64,000 bases of DNA from Bolinopsis microptera. Its lineage: Eukaryota; Ctenophora; Tentaculata; Lobata; Bolinopsidae. Position numbers and translations under genes: made by a program. Below the pieces are notes generated by a model, which searched no databases, had not been told where the DNA came from, and was given only the letters and a program-made list of their open reading frames with translations. The stretch covers positions 8,427,246 through 8,491,245 of the forward strand of contig NC_087081.1 in the NCBI RefSeq assembly GCF_026151205.1, written 5' to 3'. Of this stretch, positions 37,552-49,200 are shown piece by piece (the stretch's first letter is position 1; every line of letters starts with the position of its first letter).

Positions 37552-39200
37552 TTACGGGTAAACCGCCCCTAAAATGTCACCCACCCCTAAAACGCCACTC
37601 TTGATTGACTGGATCCCATCTTCTTAGAAAGTATCTTACCTAATCATTTGTAACTCCTAAACATAAAAAAATATCATTCAGACCCTGCCACATCCTGAAA
37701 TTGAATCTAAATGATGCCATAAGAGCACTTTTTTCACTTTGTACAAATTTTTTACTTTTGAAAAAAAAAGCGCACAATTTTATAACTCTGGAATTCATTA
37801 ATATTAACTCAGTTTTGGTCTAGGATAGTGATATTTACATATTTTAGCAACTTTGTACATATGACTGGAGATATGGAAAGTTATACATTAGTCAATATTA
37901 CTACCCTCCCCTAAAATGTCACCTGGCCGCCCCCTAAAATGTCATTTTATCAGATTCTGGCTTTGAGACTACAAGCAGCATAAAATGGAGGTACCAGCCT
38001 ATTAAACATCATATTTAACATCTAATGGTAATATTGGAAAGCTTTGGCAGCTCAAGGAATTAGTTTTATTTTATTAATCGCAATAAACATCCCCTAAAAT
38101 GTCTAATTATCCCCCCTAAAATGTCATTTTAACCTGATCAAATTACTTAGGCTTTTCCTAAGATGCAATGCATACTCACATTTCGTTAATTATAGTTGAT
38201 GTTAATAATTAACAAGTGCCAAAACAAGAGCTATTATCGCACACCATGCGAACAAAATACAAATTTGACATTTTAGGGGAGAAAAAATGACATTTTAGGG
38301 GGCATATCATAGGTTTACCATAAACTAGTAAGTACCAAAAAACCGTAGTTTTTGACATTCAATTTTGCTAAAAGCAGTCAAATCTAGTCTATAGAGAAGG
38401 TCAGATCGATTACTGGGTTGGCTTAGTTAACTACAGGTCACTAAAATTGCCAAGATGCAGGATGATGTTAAAAATCCCAAAAAATGCAATTAAAACATGC
38501 AATTTGCACAAGGTTAAAATCACATTGAATCCATTTCTTTTGTGCCAATTGTTAGTTTATAACTAGATAATCTAACTACAGGTGTAAATTTTGTTGACTG
38601 AGTTACTGTTTTGCCGTAAGTTCTGGTATTAAAAAAAAGTCCCCAAAATGTCACAAAAAGTAAATTGACTAAATTCCACCATTTTTTTTCAACAGAGAGA
38701 GAAATTCTGGTCGACACCTCTCAGAAATAGGTTATATTTGTCCCAGAAGTGGTTAAAATTAATAATTGAGCAACATTCTGAGTGCTACACAACCTGTTTT
38801 AGCTGACGTTTTAGGGGTGGTGCACGTGACATTTTAGGGGGTGATTACGGTTTTGAGGTACTTCCTTTAGTGAGTGAATGTTTTCAAGTAGCTTAATGTT
38901 TTAATAAGACAAAACAAATAGTACTAGTGACAAAAGATAAATCAGGCCTCCTGTACATTTTGTAATTATCACACATTATATAGAGTTGACATTTTAGGGG
39001 TGGTGTTTTAAAAGTGACTCCATTTCAACGTCAAAAAAAAATTGTACCTGATTTTATTTTCAAATTTCCAAATCTTCCTTGCAGGCTAGAAAAAGGTTTA
39101 AATATTATTCCTAGACACTTCAGAACCCTGTAAATTTAGCCCTAACTCGGCAATCTGGGCCCAAAAAACAGGTGACGTTTTAGGGGCGGTTTACCCGTAA
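37552..39200. mobile_element. TIR element with repeated CCCCTAAAATGTCA motifs, 1.65 kb
   Basis: The ends are TTACGGGTAAACCGCCCCTAAAATGTCACC and the mirror GGTGACGTTTTAGGGGCGGTTTACCCGTAA, about 30 bp with one mismatch. Inside, the motif CCCCTAAAATGTCA or its complement recurs roughly ten further times: in the CCCC orientation toward the left and in the GGGG orientation toward the right. Positions include about 37584, 37908, 37929, 38092, 38110, 38267, 38288, 38641, 38805, 38827 and 38987. No coding frame. Repeated subterminal motifs in mirrored orientation resemble transposase-binding sites of non-autonomous DNA transposons. No clear target duplication, so the superfamily is unknown. Confidence 0.65.
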
Positions 39201-39684
39201 ATAATAAAATTGTCTTTTCTCAAAAAATTTTCTTTTCTCAATTATTGGACACCGTGGATTAAGCATCTTTATGGTTACACTGTATCTTGTGTGGGACCAT
39301 CCCCTGAGCAAATAAAACATATCGATAAACATTTACTGTGGGTAGTATCGATATATAACTAAATTAAGTAGTATATCACATTACCACAGTTTATTTAAAG
39401 ATCAATTTTACACCATGCAGTTTTGTTTTTTTGTTTTTTCAATTATCTCAATTATAGTTTATTATTTTATTATTATTGAACTACAAAGAAGATTTTTGGC
39501 CAAAATCTTAGGGGGATCAACCCCCCCCCCCCCCCCCATCCACCTGAGAATTATGGCCCAGCAGCGGTCACTTAAAACACAGCTGACACAACGCACGGTT
39601 GGCCATTTATTTTTTTGCTATTAAATTAGCAGGATTCTTTTTATTTTTTGCCAAATGTTAATGGTCAATGTTCATTGTAGGGTG
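39201..39684. other. Upstream region of the SDR gene
   Basis: AT-rich, with a C17 run near 39521-39538. It should include the promoter and 5' UTR of the SDR gene, but no core promoter can be singled out. Confidence 0.4.
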
Positions 39685-40787
39685 ATGGAAAAGAGGAAAC
39701 TACTAGGAGTCACGATACTAATTTTAGTGTTAGCAGTTTATCTGGTACAGAACCCTAACTTCTCGACACTGCAACTCAGAGAGAAGCTAAAAGACAAGGT
39801 GATAGTGATATGTGGTGCCTCCTCTGGTGAGTACATAATCAGTAATCAGTGATGTTTTAGACTAGAAGATAAAGTGAATTTTAAGGCACTATTACCATAG
39901 AAAGAGATTAGGATATTTTTTTAAAAATGTTATAATGATTTTCGTGATCAGGAATCGGAGAAAGGATAGCATACAAGTATGCTGCAGCTGGTGCAAAAAT
40001 TGTTCTCAGCGCTCGAAGCTTGGACAGACTTGCTAAGGTTCAAACCAAATGTTCTACCTTGGGAGCCTCATCTGTCCACATAATCCCACAAGATTTCTCA
40101 AAACTGACTGGAATAGAAAACTTTAGAAATAATGTGCTAGAGATTCACTCTAGTATTGATACACTTGTTTTGAACCATGCTGCTATTCCACTAGGACCTT
40201 GGATAGCACTACCAAACCAGCAAGATCACCAGTTCACTACACGCACCTTCAACATTAATGTGCTGAGCTATATAGAACTAACCCGGGTCTTCCTTCCAGA
40301 TCTAGAGATAACATCAGGTCAGATCCAGGTGACTGGATCAATATCTGGATGGTGCCCCTTCTACCAGGCTGGACTCTACACCTCTACAAAACACGCTGTT
40401 AACGGCTTCTTCTACAGTCTCCAGCAGGAACTACTTGCTAAACAATCTCCCATAACTCTCACTGTATTCACTCTGGGATTGATACTGACTCCCGAGATGG
40501 ACACTCTGATCTCTTCCGAGACTGATACTGCTCTCATCCCTGACCTCTTCAAGGGAAAGGTGGACGAATGTGCTGATGTCATTGTATCCTCTGCTCTCAC
40601 TCGCCCACGTAATGTTGATTATCCTATCTTCAGTGTGAAATCTAACCGTTTTATGGCATATGTGTTTCCGTATTTTCATGAATTAGCTACTTTTACTTAT
40701 GGTTTAAGTTATGACGATATTGTGCAGACACACGAACGGATCCGCAAACTCGGAGATAAGATTGGCTATCAGTTGGGGAACAAATAG
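39685..40787 (+). CDS. 11-beta-hydroxysteroid dehydrogenase 1-like short-chain dehydrogenase
   Basis: Two exons, 39685-39826 and 39952-40787, joined at GTGAGT/CAG, give 325 residues in one frame. An N-terminal hydrophobic segment (residues about 6-21) looks like a single membrane anchor, as in HSD11B1 of the ER. The cofactor-binding motif is CGASSGIG (43-50), where the usual first Thr is Cys. NHAA (from about N122) stands in for NNAG, as in HSD11B1 (NH). The catalytic set is Ser177, Tyr190 and Lys194 (YTSTK). Length fits HSD11B1 (about 290) plus small extensions. The predicted activity is NAD(P)-dependent oxidoreduction of a ketone/alcohol; a steroid substrate is not implied in such an animal. 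The first ATG in frame is 30 nt upstream (39655), but MEKRKLL gives the normal short pre-anchor sequence. Converges with the P5B ATPase. Confidence 0.88.
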
Positions 40788-41560
40788 ATAGATCACAGTC
40801 ATCATTAATTTAAGATGAAAATTGTAGGTTTTGTTTTGTCAATAATTTGATAAAATAGTCATACAGCCCATTGATTTTGTGTAAATGGCAATATTAGTTT
40901 TTAATTCTGGAAAATATTTTGTATTTTTTTTCTATTTTAAAATAAGTGAATTGATTTTAGCAAGCAGTTTTTGATGCTTTGTGAACAGTTTTTCAGAACT
41001 TTATACTTAAATTAAGTTGTATTATTATTTTACTTCTTGAAGATTTTTAGCCTGTTATTTAGTGTATGTTGATTTTTAATTGTATGTGATACGCTCAGTG
41101 ACCTTTCTCAAAAAGGGCTTTATGTTGTTATGTATGCCTTATCAGTTATGAGTTCATGTTTATCCATTTTGATTGTTTATTGTTGAAGTCAATATTTAGT
41201 ATTTTTGTAACACATTTTTGCAATTATTTTGTACTAAGATCATAGTTGTGATACGAAATGATTTGGTTTGATTGATTCATCTTATTTTAAAAACCTCTTA
41301 ATGCAGAACGGTGATATAATCGTTGATTATTTCAAATGAAAATATTTCTGTACTTGAAAACATATTGTTACTTATTCCTGAGACTCTTCCCATCGTTAAC
41401 TGGTGACAGTTATAAAGTGAACAGGTTTATTATACAAGTGCTGTGATTTGTAAAGCATACTATATAAGTAAGATCTATTTAAATCAAAATGTTAGTAAAA
41501 AATATTAAGCACCTGCAAGCAAAGTCGCAAACTTTGGTACTCTCTCGCATTATCAGTTAG
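40788..41560. other. Shared 3' region of two convergent genes
   Basis: AT-rich and non-coding. On the minus strand AATAAA occurs at 41426-41431, about 130 bp past the ATPase stop, and is the likely poly(A) signal of that gene. I see no AATAAA on the plus strand for the SDR gene. Confidence 0.55.
41426..41431 (-). terminator. Candidate poly(A) signal of the P5B ATPase gene
   Basis: AATAAA on the minus strand, downstream of the TAG stop at 41561. Confidence 0.5.
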
Positions 41561-44500
41561 CTAATTCTTAGGTCTATTAATTATAAAAATAATTTCTACA
41601 ATAATGTTTATCAGTAAATTTGCTAATGAGATTAAGATAACCTGTACCCTGAACCACATCGATGGAGCGACGTTAAATTCAAATATTTGGATAACTAGTT
41701 TGTCAGGGAAAATGTCAAAGTAAGTGTTCACAGTGTACAGAACTGCAATCAAGCTCAGCATAAATCTATTCTTGAATACTGGTTCTCTATCCATTGTGTA
41801 AACAATCGCTGGAAAAGTCATTTGAAATATGATCAGTAGAAATATGTAAGTTGCCTCCATGGATCCTTCAGTCAACTCACTTAACGTTGTCTCAACATGA
41901 ACATACCAAGGCTGATCCAGAAGGTAAAGTAAGAACGATATTTGAACTGCAATACAAACTGACAGGAAACAGAACATTGAGAATAGTCTCAGTGAATTGA
42001 AGAACCGACTGGAACGTCTTGAAGTTGATATCGTCTCCCGACTCTCACTGTAACCCAACATGAGATCAATACTCATGACCAATATCAGATCAATATAAAT
42101 CCATTCAGCTTCACTAAGCTCGTAGAAAAAGCTGTACATCAATGATTCTGCAACCATGCCTAGGATGGAATAGCAAGCCGTGAACATGAAGATGGTTAGT
42201 AGTTGTGATCCAACTGTTCTCCCTTCATTTAGTAAAACTGGAACTGATCTGATATCTTTTTCTATACTGTAGAATTCAGCTGCTATGCCAGACTCTGAGT
42301 TTTTGAGAGAAATTCCAACATCAGCTGCTTGAAGAGCTGCATTATCGTTTGACCCATCTCCAACCATGCAGGTTTTATGCCCCATTTTCATTAGGAGCTG
42401 TACTAAATGTTTCTTCATTTTTGGTGTCATTTCAGCAAAAACTTTACCAGCCTGGATCACTCTGTCTAATTCAGTGCCCCCGAAGTCATCTAATATCTGA
42501 AAAGTTTCACCATTGATCACATAACTAGGAGGATCCCAGTAATCTCCCCAAGCAGAGGAAAGTTTATACTCTGAACCATCATCATAGTCTCGAGCTTCCA
42601 CTATTAATCCCCCATATTTATCTAAAGAAGCTTTGATTTCCACGACTCTATCCTGTTCCCTCACTTCTTTGGAGCTTGGTAAGATGCTGATTTGTCGTGC
42701 AGTGTATACAGCAGTATCCAGATTATCTCCAGTACACATCAGTGTTGTAAAGCTAGCTGCATTCAGAGATCTGATGACTTCTTTAGCTCCATCTGCCAGT
42801 GTATCCCCAAATACTAGTAATCCAAGGAACACCAGATCTTTTTGTAAATCTTTCAAATCTTTGTGTCGTCCCTTGTCCTCCTTAAGGTTTTTGTAAGCCA
42901 TTGCTGTTACTATATAACCTTGCTTCGTAAAAGCCTGTATCCTTTGCAGCGTGAAAGGAGGAACCGTTTTTGGTTTACAGCATTCGATTACCCTTTGAGG
43001 CATTCCATTAATGTAGTAGGCCACCCTATTTTCATGTTCGATTTCTGCTACTACACTCTGAGTCCTTTTGTCTGAGTGAAACGGAAATCTCCTCAGAAAG
43101 CTTATCTTGAACTCACCTAGATTATCAAGCTTACCAGAATACACTTTTAAGTTTCCATCTTCGCCTTTCACCATGTCCCACTCAGCCACCCTAAACAACT
43201 CTTTATCAATTGTGTGTTCCTTGGATTTCATAGATTCAGGGGTCACAGAGTGGCATGTTGCCATTAGATACTGAATATCTCCCTCTGATATATCAGTAGA
43301 AGTGTCTATCCCACTCAGCTGAATTTCTGAATTCTCACGGTACACTGCCAGATGTCCGATGTATTTTACTTTGTTCTTTGTAAGGGTACCTGTTTTGTCA
43401 AATACTATGTTATTTACTTGGCCTGCTACAGGTATCCTTCTAAAGTTTCGTGTTGCTATCATCTCCCGAGCCAGTCTTCTCATTGACCACATGAAGGCGA
43501 TGGTTAAAGCAAGTGGTAGAGATGGAGGTATGGCTAACGTTACAAGTCTCAGAGCTGCTTGTAAAGCTACCAAACCCTCCATAGGTTCATCAGGTAGCCA
43601 CAATAGTACTAGCAGTGCTACAAAGAATGCTATTGTGCCTATTACTATTAGGAATTTGAAGTATGTCATAGAGTCTTTATCAAGGGAATACGAATAGTTC
43701 TCACAGGATTCCTCCCGTATCGCACACCCCTTTTCTGTAAGGAATCCTATGTTCACAACAAGTGCCTTAACGTCCCCTTCCGACTGAGGTGTTATCATGT
43801 TTGTACCTGCAAATATGGTGTTGTTGTGGTTTGTCAGTGTAAGTTTCTCCAGCCTCTCTTGAAGGAGAACATCTGGATCAGGATACCGATAACTGGGTCT
43901 AGTGACGCCTGTGAGAAGAGCATTGTCGACAAACGCAGAACCCTCGACAAGGATACCATCAAACGTAAAGTAGTGTGAACTTTTGTTTAAAATGACAATG
44001 TCTCCAGGTACAAGTTCTGTATGGGACACATAGTACTCGCAACCATCCCGGACCACAGTCACTGAATTCTCAACTTCCAAGTTTTTCTCAAGCTTCTCAA
44101 ACTCCCTCTTCTTCTTTCTCAGAGCAATAGAGATTATTACAACAGAGATAAGAACTGCTAGAGCTGAATAGATGTAGTAGCCGGACCACACCCACACTGT
44201 TATGGTAAACAACTGGAACACATAAAACGGATCTACTATGTTTTTAGCAAATATTTCTAGATAAGTTTCACTGTTAACTTTCATCTCGTTTGGTCCATAC
44301 ACCTTCTGCAGGGTTAACACATCATCTGCTCTGAGGCCATCCAGTGATATCTCTGGTCTTTTGAGGGGATTATCGCCATCAAGCCCAGTTAGGGGATAGA
44401 ACGAGTTAAAAGGCTTGCTGAAAATGTACCGACTGTATATGAATGTTAAGTATTTCAGCTCAGTGACCTCACAAATGCTGTTTAGCCTTGTTTTCCCAGC

Positions 44501-45229
44501 TCTGTTCATGTAATCTCGGCTTGAGTTGGCACAACTCTTACCATCTTCGCTGCCGGACAAGGCAGTGTAGTTATCGCATGAATGTTCTATTTTGACAGTG
44601 TTAATTTCACAGGCTGTGTATGTGTTTGTTACCACGTCTAGTACTAAAACTAACACTGCTTGGTCCAGGGAGACTGACTTGTAGCGGATGTGCATTGCCC
44701 AATGAGGCGAGTATACTGAAATAATGTACCTTTATATCAAGTTACAGAAGAAGAGCATCAATATTTCTCAGTTAAAATTCACTTTAAATGTTACTTAATT
44801 CACCATGTATAGCACGATTCACTTAAAACATTAAGTCTTGTTAGTCAGTTGTTTTGTCACGTGACTAACCTTTAAAGAATATGTATGCCAAATAGAAGAG
44901 CCCAAATGAGAAGACAACAATGATCCAAAACACTGCTTCACTACAGGGGTCATGTTTGAATCCCTTTACTGGGTTTTCGTGTCCATTTCCTCGGTGCAGA
45001 ATACCTGAGCCATTGGATTACGGGGTCAGAAATACAAGACGTATTGTGTCAGTATTTTAACATTTATACGGAAGTCAAAATCTAGGAATCTAACGTGGGA
45101 TGCACCTTGTTTATATTCGATAGAAACAGCAGTTAACTGTGAACAATATCGAATAGTTAAGAACAAACCTTTAGAAGCGGACACCTCATCATCGTACAGC
45201 TCATACTGCTCCGAGGATGACATCTTCAC
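41561..45229 (-). CDS. P5B-type (ATP13A-like) P-type ATPase with altered catalytic motifs
   Basis: Three exons on the minus strand, 45229-45169, 45004-44870 and 44715-41561 (introns begin GT and end AG), give 1116 residues. Exon 2 encodes the first hydrophobic segment (FWIIVVFSFGLFYLAYIF), as in ATP13A N-termini. Visible landmarks are PPSLP in M4 (about 462-466; P5B usually PPALP), phosphorylation motif DKTGTLT (Asp505), RRFPFHSDKRTQSVV, TGDN (from 726), GDGSND (850-855, usually GDGAND), and C-terminal membrane helices. Family members ATP13A2/3 move polyamines out of late endosomes/lysosomes. Two motifs are broken: actuator TGES reads TGVT (334-337), losing the Glu needed for dephosphorylation, and KGxPE reads NGMPQ (634-638), losing the nucleotide-site Lys. 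The frame is otherwise intact. It may be a slow, altered or pseudo-pump. Head-to-head with COG8. Confidence 0.9.
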
Positions 45230-46206
45230 TCATCTTCTTACATAACCAATCTGATATGCACAGCACTAGGTAAACATATGTCACATTATAAACTAATGTA
45301 ACAAACAAAATACTGAAAACCTAGAACACAGGTACTGTGTAAGCTGGTCAGCTTGCAGTTTCTTTTGTCCAGTTTGCTTACTATTTACATCAGTGAAACA
45401 ACTTCTTTAGCATATCATTATGACAACTTGTCTTTATTCAATTTAGAATAAAACGGAATTAAAAGTACTTCGACGGTGATTTGAGTTATTTATAGAGAAG
45501 CAACAAAGCGTAATATGCAGGCCACTCCAACGATTAGGAGGAGAAATTTTCAAGTACAAGTACAAGAACCGAATGAGCCTAAAAACATTAACGTTAGAAT
45601 TAACGTTATTACTTATTAGGCTACATAAAAAACAGGACCGTCAAAAAAAATCCCAATAGAGGAGACAAAGATGAGACTTACCGTATTTATATGTTATGTG
45701 GGCTACAAAACAAGTCACATTACAGTTACAGAAGGTTTCCTATGAGGCTTAACTGAAAATGTGTTCTACTGTTTTGATATTGAGATAAAGGACAATCAAA
45801 ACCAAAAGGACAACTGTCTGCTAACGTTATCTTTTCAGGATTTAGAGGACATGACATTCTATTGCACTTTCATGGGCTTACAAGTTATATAACAACACAG
45901 CATGCGAGCTTTTTATCCCGATTAAAAGTCATAACCCACAAAATTCTATCCATATTTGTTCTCTTGTTTCGACTGAATTATCTGATATCAAATTTATGTA
46001 CAGGATGTCTTCTCATTCGAGATACCAGAAGTTTTTTGCTGACTACTTCAAAGGTAAGTAAAAAATTGATTGTGTGTTAAAGATAGCGAATTCGAACATG
46101 GATCTATCGTTTTGTTGGTTAAAATTAATTTACTGAAATTTAGAACATGTCTGTCTGAATAAGTAGATTTGATTTCAACGACTTTTAAAGTTTCAGTAAA
46201 AAAATA
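45230..46206. promoter_or_regulatory. Divergent intergenic region (P5B ATPase / COG8)
   Basis: About 1 kb separates the start codons of the minus-strand ATPase and the plus-strand COG8, so it should hold both promoters. Notable is the palindrome-rich AACATTAACGTTAGAATTAA near 45.58 kb. No TATA box can be assigned with confidence. A 72-codon frame at 45862 is probably chance but could include an upstream COG8 5' exon. Confidence 0.4.
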
Positions 46207-49200
46207 ATGCCCCATTGTTCAGATAGCTGGCAGAACTTTGAAGGCTTTGAAGAATACTTTACTAACGTAATATGCAACCTTACCTCTGATAAATTCAGTA
46301 AGTCAGGATACTACATAATATTGCTCACACGAGAATAAGTTTATTAATTAAAGATTCTTAGAATAAGTTTATTAATTAAAGATTCTTATCTAAAGACGAA
46401 ATGTTGTGAAATCAATTTATCGTGATCTGGATCAACAGGATAAATAATATCAATACTGTGGAAATTGAATCGTAAGAATATAAAACAATCTATTTTAAAT
46501 TCATGTATGATAATTATCAGGCCGAGAAAAGGAGAAATGGGAGGATGAAGAAAGGAGACTGCTTACAGAGCAGAAAAACTTAGCGTTCAAACACTACCAA
46601 TCCTTCGTGTCAACAGCAGAGTGTAGCAGTGATATCAGGCAGTCGTTTGACGGGCTGGAGGTAAACTTGGACAGTGTCATTGAAACTGTTCCCGAGCTAC
46701 AGGATACGTTGTACAAGTGCAGTAAACTGGCGGTGGAAACTAATAAAATGTAAGTAAACTAGCGGTGGAAACTAATAAAATGTAAGTAAACTGGCGGTGA
46801 AAATTAACAAAATGTAAGTAAACTGGCGGTGGAAACTAATAAAATGTAAGTAAACTGGCGGTGGAAACTAATAAAATGTAAGTATACTGGCGGTGGAAAC
46901 TAATAAAATGTAAGTAAACTGGCGGTGGAAACTAATAAAATGTAAGTAAACTGGCGGTGTAAACTAATAAAATGTAATTTAACTGGCGGTGTAAACTAAT
47001 AAAATGTAAGTAAAATGGCGGTGAAAATTAACAAAATGAAAGTAAACTGGTGGTGTAAACTTATAAAATGTAAGTAAACTGGCGGTGTAAACTAATAAAA
47101 TGTAAGTAAACTGGCGGTGGAAACTAATAAAATGTTAGTAAACTGGCGGTGTAAACTAATAAAATGTAAGTAAACTGGCGGTGAAAACTAATAAAATGTT
47201 AGTAAACTGGCGGTGTAAACTAATAAAATGTAAGTAAACTGGCGGTGGAAACTAATAAAATGTGAGTAAACTGGCGGTGAAAATTAACAAAATGAAAGTA
47301 AACTGGTGGCCTATTATATGGAAGACTATTGTTCTTAAAGTTGACAACTGTTGATACTCAGGAATTTATCAAATTATTGTTTTTCCATAATTAGATGGTG
47401 TTGATACGTTTTAATTTTCAAGTACATATTATACTTGTGTAAGACTGGTGTCCTTCAATTCTTCAAGTTTTATCTGCAGTTATTTAACAAGGACAAGTAG
47501 AAACAATAACAGTTGCCAATAAATGTGTAGTTTGTTGAAGTTCAGTTATGGTCCACATCTAGGTAAACTATAGGTAAAAATATAATATTAATCATAAGCT
47601 AAAATGTACTAATCTTTGTATTCTAAATGGGGAAAAGAAGAAACATTGTCAGTCAGTCGAGAAAATTGTCAGTCAGGCTATATGGCAGCTTTGTAGATGT
47701 TGTGACAATGCTAGTAGTGGTCCCAGGCTTGCGACTGGAATTGCGGTGTTAAATCGATTTAACGGTATACCAACGATCCACCTCCCACTTGTTGTTTGGT
47801 ACTTAGCATACATAGTATCGATTAAGCTTCTCAAACAAAGGTGGCAACAAAACAGAACTCCATGGAAAACATCATCAACTAATCGTTACGGATTGTTCCC
47901 TATGGGGGCCAGATTATAGGGAACATAATGGTCGGACACCGTTGGGAACTAACAAATTGTAAGTCTACTGGTGGTTTAATCTATCAAAATGTTTACTGGT
48001 GGTGGAATCAAAATCTTAAGCACGTTAGGGGAAATCTCTACAACCGATTAGTAAACTGTAACGAATAACGATATCTCTCCTACCATAATAACCTATAACA
48101 ATATCTTCTCCACCAGGAGAAAAGAAGCAAATATCAGCATCTCGAAACACCCCCAACTACTTGAGATACTGGAACTACCTCAGCTTATAGACACCAGCAT
48201 TAGAAACAGTTACTTTGAGGAGGGGTTGGAACTGCATAGTTTCGTTAACAACTTAGCCGTTAAATACAATGACATTCCTATCATTCAGGTTTTATGTAAT
48301 TTTAGTTTAGCAAATTAAACAAATATTGCAACATGATATTCCAAATATGTTGATTAACCATGCCAAGAGTCTACAACATATGCCTCTATGTATGTGCACG
48401 TGTTATATTCTTTTTGCCAAGTTTAGGGAAACGATTAGATGGTTTTGTTTTCATTCACATTTAAAATTGTTCATCTGGTCATCCTTATATTATCAATTCC
48501 ATCTCAACACTATTTGTCAGATGATCAAAGAAGATAGTGACGCGTGTATAAAGCACATGGAAGACATCTTGATAAAACAGCTACAAGGACAGATAACATT
48601 AGCTCAGTGTCTGAAGAGTGTCGGATTGTTGAGGAGAATTGGAACTTATACTGACACTCAGCTTAAGGTTATTATTAGGTTTAGAGGTTTAGAGGTTTAG
48701 AGGTTTAGAGGTTTAGAGGTTTAGAGGTTTACATTGTTTGAGTTATTTGTCTGATTGTCATGTTTTGTTTCTTATTGTTCACGATTATTTCTTTTACTGA
48801 CGACTTGACGAACGCTTGATTGTGTGCTGAATAGTATTTATAGTCGTCACAATGCGACTATGTAAACTATTCGACTATCAGGGCTAAAAGTTCCAGTTCT
48901 TAAAGCACAACCGTTGGGGAATATGCACGGTTTCCAAGTACCGCATAAGAGATTATAGCTTTATTGTTGGTAGTTTCTCCTTGATTGTTACAAGTACACA
49001 GTTTAGAATATAAATATTGCAGGTGAAATTTCTGCAAGTACGTTCAGAGTGGTTTCGAGGGATTATTGATAACTTAAATAAAGGAGAAAGTAAGTTTATA
49101 TCATAATCGTCCCTCGCATATTTACATGGTAGATGTCTTTCTTCGAGAATAATTTGCAATGGTTAAACGCACAAGAAATTATATCCTACCAATGGAGCGA

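Noticed and set aside
48326-48700. 124-codon frame as a separate gene
   Set aside because: It spans COG8 intron 3 and exon 4; only the exon part (from 48521) is coding.
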